DNA of 64,000 bases from Lindgomyces ingoldianus (GCF_010093535.1 NW_022985199.1:718665-782664); one strand, 5' to 3'; shown: positions 22,902 through 34,458, counted from the first letter of the stretch. Translations and numbers: made by a program. Notes: generated by a model not told the origin, from the sequence alone.

Positions 22902-24045
22902 TGATTGGCTTGAAATATCGTTACCCCTAGCAGGGAAGCTGACCCTCTCTAGCTACACCCTTGTTGCGAAATATTTTATACGTAATGAAGAAAAGAGTTA
23001 GATGAATCCCCATACTAGATATAAAGGTAGACGGAGTGGGTACGAGAAGGTTCCTATGGCAGGGCACATCGGCACCCGGAACGAGACAAGACCCACAGAA
23101 GCCAGATCCGGCAGAGCCAAGGCATTGCCGGAGCCAGCTTTAGTTTTTCAAGCCTTTTGTTGGCCTTGAGATTCCACGCCTCTAACTTTGCTTCTTACTG
23201 TATTTATTCTCAAAAACACTTCTATCACGTGATGGCTTGGCTAGCACCATATTACTGCCACTCTGCAGGCTTTTCTACAGCAGAGTCGCTCCGGTTCACT
23301 ATTCAGCTACGTGCAGATATACAGCCCACCGTCACCTATCTTGGTAGAATCAAAAGCTGGCTCCCGATTACACATCAATAATTACCCCAACCTCGCCGAA
23401 AATGACATGTCCTACTCCTTTGGTGTGAAGGAATGCCGTGGCTTTAGCGTCCCTTAAGTCTCTTGAGCATTCTATCCGAATCGCAGATTGTCGATCTGTA
23501 ATTAATAGAGCCTTCCTTCGATCAACTGTGTTTTTGTCTATTTTCATCTATACCTCAACGACAATAATATCGCACGTGATGCGGTATCTTCCCACCGCAC
23601 TAGTTGCTTACCAGGACTAGCTCCTCGGCGCACAGGATACACTCGTCGCGTCAGAGCTATCTCGAGCTTTGCCGATCTCACAACCAGTTTGGCTCTCACC
23701 ACCCCTCAAATCGAGCCCGCTTATACTAAACCCCCTCCCTGCTATTTCGACGGTTACGAGCCCGGTTCGCGGCTTATGGCTAAATCTATTGTCACCACAG
23801 CATAGTAAACTTTCACACCTGTCTAATAGGGGCTCAGCGGGCTCAATTTACCTCGATCATTTGCTTGCTCACCCGCCGAGCTCGATCAAGCGCCTGACGA
23901 CCTATTCGTCCATATAGAGCACAGATTGCTATGCACTGCGACTACTCGACGGGAGGAGACCTGCTCTCCTCGTACCATCGACCCTCGGCTTATTCCACGA
24001 AATAATCGACAACCCGCACACGGATTGCTATCATCGCGCACTAGG

Positions 24046-25434
24046 ATGGCTCTAACGATCGGTACCTTCGTAATTCTCACCAGTAAGAGCGATTGGATGC
24101 CCTGGTTTCGTCAAATTAAGCACCAAGCCTCCAGGGATAATATATGGGATTATGTCAATCCTGAGCTTACCGAGGGAGACGATGGTACCCTCAAAGTAAA
24201 CGTTGAACCAAAAAAGCCTCAGCCAGGCGCTGTGTACTCTAGCCAGACTCCATTGCCTGCCGGTGCAGCCTTTTCGGGTTTAAGTGAGGCCGAACTGGGG
24301 CAATACCTGATGCTTCGAGAGGATTACAAAGACGACCTCAGAGAGTATGAAGCTCGCCACAAGGCCATATATGACCTGCATACGATCATCTACACAACGA
24401 TCAACCAGACCAACTATCCTCTTATTATGGACTGTCATAGCGTCTATCATCAATTGAAGACTCTTAAGCAGTACCTTGAGCCCTCACGCTACCAGCTTAA
24501 ACGGTTTGCTCGTACGAATTACGAGCGCGCCAAGAATTGGCCCTTAAAGGAGAAACAGGACGCATGGCTAAGGGAGAACCAATACGGTCGAAGCTCTCCT
24601 CAGAACTACGAACAACATCAGTGGATCTGCCACCTCTGTGGAGGCACCCACAAGAACAAGAACTGCAAGGTCAACGACCCTCGATTAAGACCTGAGGGGT
24701 ACCAGATCCCTGCTATTCTCCAGAAGGAGTACGATCGACGCATGAGCAGCGATCCTCAGCTCAATGCAGAGGCTGAGCGACTCAGGAACGAGGATCTCTC
24801 TCGAAGATTAAGGAGCACATCTATCCAAGGGCGAAGAGACGGCGGGAAGAAAGGACGTGGAAGGGGCGACAATAGCAGCCACTATCGACCAACTGACTCG
24901 CATGGTCAAAGCTCTCAACCCGAACCTCCGGCTAGTCTAATTCCGAACTCAATCTCCGAGTCGCCTATCACCACCAATTCAACCGTTCAATCAGGCACCA
25001 GACGATTAGCTGTTCCTCTCATGACCTTTACGACAAATCTCATCACTAAGGAGTCTTATCAGGAGGAGAGTCCCCTCCAGCACTTATGGATCATAGATTC
25101 TAGAGCTGATGTCCATGTCTGCAACAACCTAGCTAACTTCAAATGGACGCGAAACCCATCTCCATCAGATCGATTCATGGCTGATGGCCAGCACCATCGT
25201 ATAGTCGCATGGGGCACCGTCATGCTCACAGCCAATGGCCCCAGAGGACCTACCAAGCTGCGGCTGAACGATGTTGCCTACATCCCTACCATGTTCACTA
25301 GTTTGGCGTCTCTACCTCAAGGAGAAGACATTCATTTCGACTCTGGAGAGAATCTAGTGTACAGGCGGTTGTATGACGGCACCCGATTGCCTATTTGCTT
25401 CGCCAGTCAAATTGGGGGTTACTGGACCCTGTAA
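24046..25434 (+). CDS. Copia-type Gag with zinc knuckle and protease start
   Basis: A 462-residue open frame. The N terminus (MALTIGTFVILTSKSDWMPWF) is the usual Gag opening of fungal Copia elements; I choose the ATG at 24,046 because the frame further upstream begins only at TTG. A zinc knuckle CHLCGGTHKNKNC lies near residue 197 (C-X2-C-X3-H-X4-C, one residue shorter than usual). A basic, Ser/Gly-rich linker (GRRDGGKKGRGRG) follows, then the aspartic protease block WIIDSRADVHVCNN. The active-site triplet normally reads DSGA; here Gly is Arg, a single G-to-A change, so the protease is probably inactive. The frame stops at GGYWTL, where full elements continue into integrase. Confidence 0.7.
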   Translation: MALTIGTFVILTSKSDWMPWFRQIKHQASRDNIWDYVNPELTEGDDGTLKVNVEPKKPQPGAVYSSQTPLPAGAAFSGLSEAELGQYLMLREDYKDDLREYEARHKAIYDLHTIIYTTINQTNYPLIMDCHSVYHQLKTLKQYLEPSRYQLKRFARTNYERAKNWPLKEKQDAWLRENQYGRSSPQNYEQHQWICHLCGGTHKNKNCKVNDPRLRPEGYQIPAILQKEYDRRMSSDPQLNAEAERLRNEDLSRRLRSTSIQGRRDGGKKGRGRGDNSSHYRPTDSHGQSSQPEPPASLIPNSISESPITTNSTVQSGTRRLAVPLMTFTTNLITKESYQEESPLQHLWIIDSRADVHVCNNLANFKWTRNPSPSDRFMADGQHHRIVAWGTVMLTANGPRGPTKLRLNDVAYIPTMFTSLASLPQGEDIHFDSGENLVYRRLYDGTRLPICFASQIGGYWTL

Positions 25435-25438
25435 TCGC

Positions 25439-25738
25439 GCACCAGTGATCCCTCAATCGGATCAACTTTACCTATCGTCATGGATGACCAATAGTTCACC
25501 CAAAACCGACGTTTTCAACCAGGATGCAAACAGCACTTGCAGCCCGTACCTGCTGACGCCCCAAGTGACCCTAGAGCGCATCTTAGAAGGGGAAACTGAC
25601 ATCAAGTTGGCCTCCCAAGATACTCCTGACAATAAGCCAGATGGTAGCCCTGATGGCAAGATGCTATTAGTTTTGAAGGGCCGTCTACAAACTGGTGACG
25701 CGGTTGTAGATTTTGAGACTGATGATCAGTTTGAGTAG
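25439..25738 (+). pseudogene. Out-of-frame continuation of the Copia polyprotein
   Basis: After the stop at 25,434 a second plus-strand frame is open to 25,738 (SDQLYLSSWMTNSSPKTD ... DAVVDFETDDQFE). Its acidic composition and its place right before the polypurine tract suggest it is the remnant joining protease to the 3' end after loss of integrase and reverse transcriptase. No domain recognised. Confidence 0.35.
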
Positions 25739-26044
25739 ATAGGCTTATCTTGGCACACTGGTATGATCGATTGTGAGTCCCAGGCGATCCTTAAAGGAGC
25801 TGACTACAAGGGGGGAGATTGAGTGGGCTGGAAATATGAGGAGAATATGCTGTATAGGAACCCGATCTATCCCATTTACCTTAGTTATTATATATAGAAC
25901 TTCACTCAATTGGCGTTCTCAAATGGGGCTAGACCACCACTTGCTCTGAGGACTGCCTCACGAAGTTGTCACATATTTGTAGTGTACTTTTGAATAGTCT
26001 AGATTTAATCCTAGCGATCTCTCCTAAATATACCTAACTCGCTC

Positions 26045-26365
26045 TTCTTTTGTCTTCAGGAACCTCTCTAAACATATTTTTTAAGAATTCTCCATACATT
26101 CTCAATAGAGTGAAGATCAGGTTAGTTAGCTATACCAATTGCCTATCAGTCTGTCTGTGTTTTGTTCGGCCTTTGCTCAACAACTCATACATTCGCTTCA
26201 TTCAAGCTTGGGTTGAGGGACTTGCAGTTACGGAGTCTCCGAGCTCCACCACATACTCATCTGCATAAAGCCACTGCCACGTACTATAGTTACGTGCTGC
26301 CTCGACCACTCCGTAGCATATATAGACCCTTAGGTACACTCTTTCAGCAATCAACTTAGTTCCTC
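26045..26365 (-). pseudogene. Tc1/mariner (DDE_3-like) transposase relic, C-terminal part
   Basis: Minus strand, about 26,130-26,060, reads PDLHSIENVWRILKKYV, a clear match to the SPDLNPIENxWxxLK block that carries the third catalytic residue of Tc1/mariner transposases. Upstream on the minus strand ADEYVVELGDSVTASPS resembles the segment around the second Asp. Frameshifts and TAG stops interrupt it. DNA similarity to 21,975-22,110 indicates the two relics are one family. Confidence 0.55.
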
Positions 26366-26545
26366 ATGACTTTAGTGCTCCCAATAGCTTCACAACTGGG
26401 GACTCTAACCTCCACAACGAGCTCTGGAGGCGATACTGTCGTAACTTCCCTCACCAAGGAGAAAAGGTACCTATCACCCCACTCATGTCTGAATTTTATC
26501 TTCAATGCCCACTCCTTAAAGGCATTGAAACACGACTATCCTATA

Positions 26546-29500
26546 CAGTCATTCCAAAAAGTCTGTCCCATGGCCTGAGCGCTCGGCTGTGGTCCCCTAG
26601 ACCTTGAAAAAATTTCCCCCACCTAATTTAGTAGTACAATTGTTTACCTGCTGTCTCCCCATCCACAAACCATGCCTGCTCAATTCAGTGAGGCTATTGT
26701 CGCTTGTATACAAACCTGTCTTAATATTAGGATGTTAGTTCCTTAAATTGCAAGGGACCTAAGCATATCTTATAAGCCTGTTTACAGGATCTGTACTAGC
26801 TTGGATCTATAGGGCTGCCTGTATCCCCTGTCAACACTGAGACAGGGAAGACCTAGGGTAATACGTGAAGGCTAGCTCTAGGTAGGTGGCGACTATCTTA
26901 GTCCTTCTCTTAGTGTTGTGCTAATGCTCTTACAGGGCCTACTTGCCTTTTTTAAGGATCGCCCTACTGCTTATCTTAACAAAATGCAAGACTTCCTACT
27001 TAATAAGTACAACATAAAGGTGTTAGCTAGTACAATATATAATTAGCTATTAAATGTGCAATAGTCTAGAAAGGTTGTTTACTATTGTTCCTTAGAGCGC
27101 AGTTTAGAGCTAAAAGATGCCTAGCGTCTCTGTTAGTAAGGCTAGCATATAGACTAAATTATATGCCTTAACAAATCTAGATGTAACTCTTGTACTAGGG
27201 ATAGGAGACGCAGGTAGAGTCCTGTTAGTAAAGACTGTAAGGTTTATAGCTTAATTGTCTGCTTACAGAGATAGAGTCTCCTCCTAGCCTATACTATAGA
27301 TAGTTATATAACCTATATAATGTTTTAAAGTAGTAGCATATTGTAAATTTTTAAGAATTTTTTTAAGCATTAAGTGCTACCTCTCTGTAGCCTGTACCTA
27401 GGGTTAAGGTTAGTTATAGTACTTAATAACGCAAGTATCTATTAATTAGACTATGTAAGGGACATCTGCAACAGAGCTAGTGTAATACTAGCGTTTTTAC
27501 CTCTATATTTACCTAATTTTAACCTAATTAAGTTGTCCTTTGCTATATTAAAATTATAGCTTAAAAGGAACTATTAGTTAGCAGATAACTTTAATAACTA
27601 TAGAGACTTTCTTAAGCATGCTGTACAGCAGCGTTGCTACTAGGAATTTAAAGTGATATTTAAAGCTGCTAGATACAGAGAATAAATAGTCTATATAATT
27701 ATGTCTTATCTAAGTCCTCTCTATTAAGCCTATCCCTATACTACTCCTAGGCAGCCTTTAGTTCTCCCTTAAAAAAAGCAGCCTTCTTCTTTAGCTTAAA
27801 GAGGGTTCCTAGCTTAAAGTAGTTATATTTATTACAGTACTCTCTCTATTACTCTTCTGTTATTATGCCTAGGTTTTTAAGTGTATTAAGATCCTAGTTA
27901 TCCTTTACTAATATGTGACTTATCTGCTTAAGCACATTTACTATGCAAGTAGGGGTTAAGGGCTAAGCCTTCTACTACTTAAAGAAGCGCTTAAGGATGT
28001 TAGTATAGTTATAATTAGGCATCTTAAGAGGACTTAAAGGCTGCCTAGCGCGTAAGGCAGGCTAAGAGGAGCAAGAAGGTTAAAAGGACGTTAGTAATAG
28101 TAGTAATAATTAACACATGCTACGCAGTAGTTAGAGCGTCTCTAGCTTAATTAGCTAGGCAATTAGCAATAAAGCAACGCTAGCAGATAGGAGAGGAGAT
28201 TGTGCTTGCTTTTTCTGCTATTTTGCCTTTAGTTTCTGCTTCCTTTGCTTATAAAGGGATATAATAACTTGTTTAGATAGTTTATTATAAGTTGCTTTTA
28301 GTAGAGTGGCCTGCATGTTAGCTATCTATTGTCGCAAGTTGTCACTATCTAGAGAGTAGTGCATATTAACACAATCCTTATCGCCCTGCACCTAGCAGCA
28401 AGTCTTATTGCCCTTGTTCTTACAGAGAGAATTACAACAGAGCTATCTATTAGTTAAGGTAATTTAATAAGTTATACTAATCTCCTGCTAGGCTAAATGC
28501 TTGTTAAGGCTATTAAGCTAGTGTTAGGTAACAGATAACATTAATTTTTTAGCCCTAGCTTAGAATAATAGTATTGCTGCAGTAATAAGAGGCTCTACTG
28601 CCTTAGTTATAACTATCTTAATGTCTATAAACTACTTCTTCTTTGTTCTGCAGCAGAAACAGTAGTTCTTAGAACAATCTTTTAACATCTTTACTAGAGA
28701 CTTTATATTAGCTTTACTAGAGATTTCTATTACTACTGCATTAGCAGCAGCTTTACCACTGTACGTAGCCTTGCTAGTTACTATAGTTGCTTTACAAACA
28801 CTAGGACTAGCTGCTTGGGCGTTCTAGAGCGTCCTCTCCTTCTACTGTTAAAGCTGTGGCTAAAGAGTAGCAGTATTACTTTCTTTAGTAGAGAGATAAC
28901 AGGCATAGGAGCTAGGTAACATCTCCTTAATGTAGCCCCTTAGGATGTACGCCTGCTATTAAGCTGTATACTTTAGTGCTAGCAGATCCCTAGCGTTTTC
29001 CTGTACCTAGTTATCTATTGACAATAAACGCGACCTCTGTGACGCCTCTGTGTCATCAGGTTGTTGTACCTCCACTGTAACCTCTCCCTATGTAACCTCT
29101 ACTAATAGTATAATAGGATTGTTTGCGGCTAACTTAGCTAGCTTCTTATCCTCTAATCTAACAGGGTCCTTATTAACCTTAGCTAGCTGCGAAAAATAGA
29201 TAAATTGCAAAAGTTAGAGGGACTAAGAGGGCTAAGCTAACAAGGGGACCTCCTTAAGAGCAGCAGCAGCTATTAACTAGAGAGAAGGACATTTTTAGAC
29301 TAATTAGCTAGCAGCAGTAGTAAGGGAGCGTTTTTAACTGTTACAAGAGGACTAGCTTATCTTAGTAGGCTGTTATTAATTACCTAATTAGGAAGGAGCT
29401 GCAGCGTTAAAATTAAATAATAAAGGATTTTTTAGGCTTTTCTAGAGCTCTAGATGCGTGGTTGGGGGTCAGGGAAAGGCCTGCAGTACTAATTTAGGTG

Positions 29501-29574
29501 GGGGGGATTTTTCCGAGTCCCCTGAGCTCATAAGCGAGTGCTCAGGCCATGGGACAGACTTTTTGGAATGACTG
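26546..29574. mobile_element. 3.03-kb TA-flanked inverted-repeat element
   Basis: Perfect inverted repeats of 35 bp begin CAGTCATTCCAAAAAGTCTG at 26,546 and, read inward, the same at 29,574; both are flanked by TA (26,544-26,545 and 29,575-29,576). This is the Tc1/mariner/pogo insertion signature. The ends keep normal composition for about 90 bp; the interior (26,750-29,450) is RIP-destroyed. It is longer than a typical Tc1 element. No transposase motifs could be identified; a decayed minus-strand frame lies at 29,200-27,950. Confidence 0.75.
27950..29220 (-). pseudogene. Decayed Cys-containing frame inside the TA-flanked element
   Basis: Minus-strand translation remains protein-like with TAG stops only: AKVNKDPVRLEDKKLAKLAA near 29,190, then KYCFCCRTKKK-like, a cysteine cluster (CKNKGNKTCC) with HYSLDSDNLRQ and LLKATYNKL near 28,440-28,270, and ICWRCFIANC near 28,170. 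The Cys pairs suggest zinc-binding. I do not recognise the family; it may be cargo or the element's own gene. Confidence 0.35.
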
Positions 29575-30537
29575 TAGTGGGGAACACGGTTCAACAACTG
29601 CCTTGATCCTGGTGGCCTAAGAACTCGCATCGTAAATACAGGGATGCACTACGAACGCGACGGCGCCACGGTTCCGGCCACATGGTCGTCTGCACATGAT
29701 TTACCATCGATCTTGCGTACGAGAAAGGGATACGATGAAGCCTCTGGAAGAAAGTGCGGTGGGACATAATAAGAAGAGTAGTCGCTGAAGACCTGGAACT
29801 CCGAGCATAGTCGGAAACTATCGCACGGTTAGAGCTGTTGGTTAAAGAGCATGTGGAAGCGAGGGGTTAAGTGATGAGAACCAACTAGGTAGTTTGGGCG
29901 ATTGTTGTGAGGTCCAAGGAGCTTGAGGGGGCTACAAGGCGAATATACGGCGGATAAGGACGCGCCAGTTCTAAAAAAGAAGAGGCTAGTGTTACATGGA
30001 TACTAGACGAGGGGACCTACCCTCCCTCCTGGGGCCGATCCGAACAGCGGCTTCCCTCTGGTGATCTCCTAGACAGGAAACCTAAATCCTGGAAATAGAG
30101 CCTCGACGCAGTCAACCTAATTATTGAATTTGCCATAGCCAACGGACAGATATGCTAACCGCAAGCTCTGACCTTAGGTATCCCTGGAAGTCGTATAGGA
30201 AACTTGGGCGTTTAGTACCAACATTTGTTTAACCATGTTCGATTAGATGCTTCTTCCAGGATCCCAAAACGTTACTCAAATAGTTCGCATGCTTATACCC
30301 GTTGGACATACAGTAGCAAACCAAATGAATAGATAAAAATGGCTTAAAAGAAGCAGTTTTGTAGTAATTTTTCGGTTTGAGAGGGCTATCTTTCTTCTAA
30401 GTACTGGTATCATTCTAATTTAGTGGCGCTTTCGAATAAGCCAGGAATTTTAATCACCAAGTGGAAGTTTGCATTCGGAACACTGCTGGAGAGGATGAGA
30501 CCATTAATTGCTGTGGCAGAACCATATATTTGTTCTA
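29575..30537. other. Normal-composition DNA with a dispersed repeat, no gene
   Basis: No coding frame stands out. Contains copy 2 of the repeat shared with 8,415-8,545 (listed separately). The right part lies downstream of the HNH gene's stop codon. Confidence 0.35.
29868..29995. repeat. Dispersed repeat, copy 2 (partner near 8,415)
   Basis: Blocks GTGATGAGAACCAACTAGGT and GTGAGGTCCAAGGAGCT match the partner at 8,415-8,545 in order and orientation with intervening divergence. Likely an old transposon end. Confidence 0.4.
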
Positions 30538-31576
30538 CTAAGTAGAAGAAATATCAAGGATATCCATGTGAGCAGCAACGTGACTGAAGAGCTCGAACTC
30601 CATCCTTTCGGATGCCCTTGGACCTCTGAGAATGTCACCAACTATATCCGAGCCGGGCGGGAAGTCATGCTCGAACCTAGGCTCGCCAGCACCCTTCATG
30701 TTTATTAGGACTGCCTGCCTGAAATGCCATCGCAGAAGCTGATCGACAGGTCGCTGAGGGTTATTTAGGAACACTTGGTCGAGTCGCTTGCCAGCAAGAC
30801 CTTTCCCGTCAAAGGTGAAGAACACAATCTTGTAGTCATCCTAGAATATCTATTAGCTATAATAGTTATAAAAATATGGAGATATACTTACGTCAGGATT
30901 AATTGAAAAATCGTAGCTATCAAACAGCTGATGTATATCGCTTCGAAGGAGTAGTCCATTCTGTACCGAGTTGATTGTTCCGCCTTTTTCTGGACGAATT
31001 GTTATCCAGCGATCGTAGTTGTTCTCATTCCAATAGCCTTCGTAGGCTAGTGGAAAGATGTGAGCAGCTTCAAAGCCGTTCCAATTGTCAAACTGCGCCC
31101 CAATCGCTACCTCTCCAGATATGACGCATCGACGGTCTCGAGCCCGGACTGCCTCAGTAAAGGGCTTGACACGAGTTCCAGTAGCATGCGATATTGTTCG
31201 GACGGCCGGCTTCTCGTTATTGATCTGGAACGGCGCTACTGATGCGTTAGCTATGCGACCACATTGGAGTTGCTTTTAACCAACCGTCGGAAATAATATA
31301 GTATTTCCCAGGTTGAAGCGAGTTATCATTCCTCTCAACCTTGGTATCGTCTTCATCGCGTAATTCAAAGTCATTCGAAAGCAGTAGAAGAATCTCCATC
31401 ATGGAGTAAAAGTTGGCATTCGTGACGCCATTTGTGAGAATTAGACCACAAAGTACTGTAGCAGGGTCTTTAATGCTGTAGATGTGAACATCTCGCCCTC
31501 CTGAGCGATCTCTTGGGGCTATGGTGGAGATTTGGGCGGGATCGAAAGTAGATATTGGAGAGGACGGAGACGACAT
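30538..31576 (-). CDS. HNH endonuclease domain protein (three exons)
   Basis: Fungal HNH nuclease family, here 313 residues. Exons on the minus strand: 31,576-31,285, 31,238-30,892 and 30,840-30,538; total 942 bp, in frame. Intron 1 (31,284-31,239, 46 bp) has GCTAAC..CAG; intron 2 (30,891-30,841, 51 bp) starts GTAAGT and ends TAG. The N-terminal part (RDVHIYSIKDP, ILTNGVTNANFYSMMEILLLL) is the conserved lead-in of the family. The HNH core runs from RDRRCVISG through FEAAHIFPLAYEGYW to NGLLLRSDIHQLFDSYDFSINP, with the His-Asn-His residues present. The tail QLLRWHFRQAVLINMKGAG..FEHDFPPGSDI is conserved in paralogues. In-frame ATGs at 31,612 and upstream are alternatives; I chose 31,576 because conservation starts shortly after it. 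Such genes are numerous and variable in ascomycetes; the substrate is unknown. Confidence 0.8.
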
Positions 31577-31967
31577 GGTGGACACAGTGGAGGCTTGGGA
31601 TACCGTAAACATGAACGTCTCATAGCGCCGGCAAGAGTATTCGAGAGTGAGGTATGTGGTTCGATTACGGTGGCAAGAGCCTTCAAAGATGTGATGGCAA
31701 ACCGTACATGTCAATAGAGGACAGTTTGCAAAGGTGATAGCTCTAGTAGCTATCGAGGAATCCACGGCGGGATACACGCTAAACTGAAAAGAGCTAGAGA
31801 GGAGGGGTAAGCTAAGCCACTGCTCAAGGGCCTGATTTCAGCCCCTCGCATGACCAGGTTTAATCATTAGAGAGAGAACAACTCAAAACAAAGATTCTCG
31901 GATGAAAAGGTAACTGGAAAAGGAGATAATACGATATTGAACTAACTTTGTAATTAAAAGTTAGGTA

Positions 31968-32055
31968 CCAATTGCCGCCAAAAACGGCGGCATATGCCAC
32001 CCTTTTCGTAGGGCATTGTCATCGGTGGTGAGTCTGTATGATGCAAACTCAACCT
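31968..32055. repeat. Short dispersed repeat, copy 1 (partner at 40,141)
   Basis: About 80 bp, including CTTTTCGTAGGGCATTGTC and GGTGGTGAGTCTGTAT, match 40,141-40,222 in the same orientation. On the minus strand both encode YRLTTDDNALRK with TGG and CA following, so the unit may be an exon fragment of a HET-type gene. A hairpin TGCCGCC..GGCGGCA lies at its left end. Confidence 0.5.
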
Positions 32056-32380
32056 CAACCTATACTTGCGACAACATCGACTTTGTTCAGCGGCTTACGC
32101 AACCTGTAATTTTTACTGCTTAGCATAATTTTCAGATCATGTATGATCCGTCCCTTCAATATTCGAAACTCTATTTCTACACACTTTGTGGACGCACATC
32201 CCTGTAGTCAGACTACTCAGGCTTAAGGTACGATCGCGCCGGCTGCGACCAGCGTGGGCGTGGTGCTGCGGAGTTTAAAGTATCACACATTTACGATTAC
32301 ATAGTCCGTTACACTTTTCACCTTCTTCCCACGCACTTACAATCCGATGTAGCTACTGCTGGTCCCTGTACTGCATCTAC

Positions 32381-32746
32381 ATGCAGTCGCTCTCATGCAG
32401 CACCGTCACAACGACCACGAAGGTCAGTGTGTATGCTGCCAATAGAGCGGCTGCGCAGTTGAGCTTCAGTACTCTGAGCGCTACGATTGCGCTGCCGACG
32501 CCGTCGAGTGCGACGTTCTTGCCGCCACTGCCGCCACTGCCGAGCCAGACGAGGGAGGTGCTGCCGAATGCGACGAGCACGGTGAGGGGGCCGACGAATA
32601 CTTCTGTTACTTCGCCTACGCCGCCGCAGTGTACTGGCAATGCGGGACAAGCGGTGGTTGATGAAGGGTCATATACATTGATGTTTGCTTTGATGGTAGC
32701 AGTGATGATGGGTATGGTTGGTCTTGGTCCCAATATGGTTTTGTAG
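32381..32746 (+). CDS. Possible small Ser/Thr-rich surface protein
   Basis: An open 121-codon plus-strand frame rich in Ser, Thr, Pro and Ala with a hydrophobic C-terminal segment (YTLMFALMVAVMMGMVGL), as in GPI-anchored or tail-anchored fungal surface proteins. A minus-strand frame covers almost the same bases (32,733-32,377), so which strand is coding is not settled; the plus strand is preferred because of its composition and tail. No family match and no clear signal peptide, so upstream exons may be missing. Confidence 0.3.
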   Translation: MQSLSCSTVTTTTKVSVYAANRAAAQLSFSTLSATIALPTPSSATFLPPLPPLPSQTREVLPNATSTVRGPTNTSVTSPTPPQCTGNAGQAVVDEGSYTLMFALMVAVMMGMVGLGPNMVL

Positions 32747-33080
32747 GAGACATTATAACTGTGAAGTCGTCAGCGCTCAGGCCTTGTTAAAGTACATCTA
32801 AAAAATTAATCCAATGTCGTCTTTCTGCAATAACGTAGTCACAAATCTATGAATACTTTGCATGCCACCTGAGCCAGCCGATTGTCGGAGCGTAAACCAT
32901 TCCTCTTCGTTCCATCACTCCATTATACCTGTAATTATCCTTTACGACCCTCCTCCGGTTTGTTATACTCATAATCTCCATGTGAATTGCTACTAGATCC
33001 TCGATAGAACACATCTGAGCCTCAAGCTTGAGTCATACCTTGCAAACACCTCCCGAATTTCGCGCTTCCAGAGTACGAAA

Positions 33081-34458
33081 ATGAATGCCAGCGAGCTCTT
33101 CGAGGAGGAGCGCCTTCCGTGGTATAGCCATGATCAGTTTTATCCAGCACGACCTGGTGAGATTCTCGATTCTAGCTTTAAGGTTATAGGAAAACTCGGT
33201 TACGGTGCATACTCCACGGTCTGGCTGTGTCGGGATATCCGGTATGTTTGGCGTTCTTCACCCCCACCCACCCTTCAAAGTCTGATCATCCATGCACAGA
33301 GAACGAGACGCTGGCTCCGTCGCTGGCTTCGTCGCTGTCAAGATTTGTACCCGAGATGCCGAAAAGACCCCACAGCTCAATCGAGAGCTAGATTTTTACG
33401 AGCATGTCAGTTCTATGCAATCACAGCATCGCGGCCAAGCATACATCCGCGGACTGTATGGCGAATTTGAGCTCGACGGTCCGACTGGCAAACATTTGTG
33501 CTTTGTTCATCCACCCATGCACATGACTATTCGACAGCTCCAGTATTACAACCCAGCACACAAGCTCGACGTTCCGCTTCTGAAGTGCACGCTAGCCAAT
33601 GTGCTAAAGGCGCTGTCGTTCTTACACGACGAGGCTAAGGTCGTACATACAGGTACGGCAAGATGATGCAACATGATTGAATCAACTGACAAGTTAGACA
33701 TCAATCCTGGAAATATCATGCTGACTGTGGATGATGACACTATTCTGGAAAACTTCGAGAAAGCTGAAGCAGAGAACCCGTCACCATCCAAAGTGATTGA
33801 CGACACACGCACCATTTACAGTTCCCGTAAGCTTCCCCATCCTACGGGTGATCTTTGGGGCCAACCAGTTCTCTGTGACTTTGGAGAAGCGCGGATAGGA
33901 GATTCCCACTCTGGCTTAATTCAGCCTGAGCTATACCGTGCACCAGAGATAATTTTCGAGATGGAGTGGGGCTCTAAGGTGGACATTTGGAGTGTCGCCA
34001 CGTTGGTAAGTATTCAATACTATTATAAGGAAGTCTCAATGACTTACTCTTGATTAGGTGTGGGACTTGTTTGAAGATGAGCATCTATTCGACGCCCGTG
34101 ACAACGAGGGCAACCCATCAGAGACACATCATGTTTCCGAAATGGTTGCATACCTTGGAATGCCTCCGCTTGAATATACGCAAAGCAACCATATGACAAG
34201 GAAGGTCTTCGACAAGCAAGGTTAGTCATTGAGATCGTCCCGACATAGACTCTGCTAAGTTCAATAGGACACTGGACGGGTGGCTCCAAGAGTGTAACTA
34301 TTCCTAAGATCTCACTCGAGGAAAGAGTCTCGGTGCTTAAAGGGGAGGAAAAGGAATTATTTCTCAATTTCATACGCTCGATGCTCAGATGGCGGCCGGA
34401 AGACAGGAAATCGGCGACTGAACTCCTGAAGCACCCATGGATGGCCGACACTATGTAG
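33081..34458 (+). CDS. SRPK-like serine/threonine protein kinase (five exons)
   Basis: A complete 391-residue kinase of the fungal SRPK-like group, which phosphorylates serine/arginine-rich proteins in better known members. Exons: 33,081-33,241, 33,300-33,652, 33,698-34,005, 34,058-34,220 and 34,268-34,458; 1,176 bp in frame. Introns are 45-58 bp with GT..AG ends. Motifs: glycine loop GKLGYGAYSTVWL (37-49), VAVK with Lys68, catalytic HTDINPGN with Asp172, whose codon is split by intron 2, DFG at 232-234, and YRAPE (251-255). The lead-in FYPARPGEILDSSF is typical of SRPKs. The long spacer between lobes found in yeast Sky1 is short here (about 55 residues between the catalytic loop and DFG), so this is one of the divergent, often lineage-expanded copies. 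Nothing in it looks broken. Confidence 0.9.

Larger units (their letters stand above)
22902..25950 (+). mobile_element. Truncated Ty1/Copia element (gag-protease only)
   Basis: A gag-protease frame (24,046-25,434) lies between two sequences that look like LTR starts: TGATTGGCTTGAAATATC at 22,902 and TGAGTGGGCTGGAAATATGA at 25,820. The second directly follows a polypurine tract (AAGGGGGGAGAT, 25,808-25,819), the normal 3' LTR position. Integrase, reverse transcriptase and RNase H are absent, so the element is internally deleted or a non-autonomous form. It is not RIP-altered to the same degree as its neighbours. LTR ends and target duplication were not fixed. Confidence 0.5.

Noticed and set aside
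32377..32733. 118-codon minus-strand frame
   Set aside because: Overlaps the plus-strand frame 32,381-32,746; less plausible because the hydrophobic tail and Ser/Thr-rich body fit the plus strand better. Not settled.
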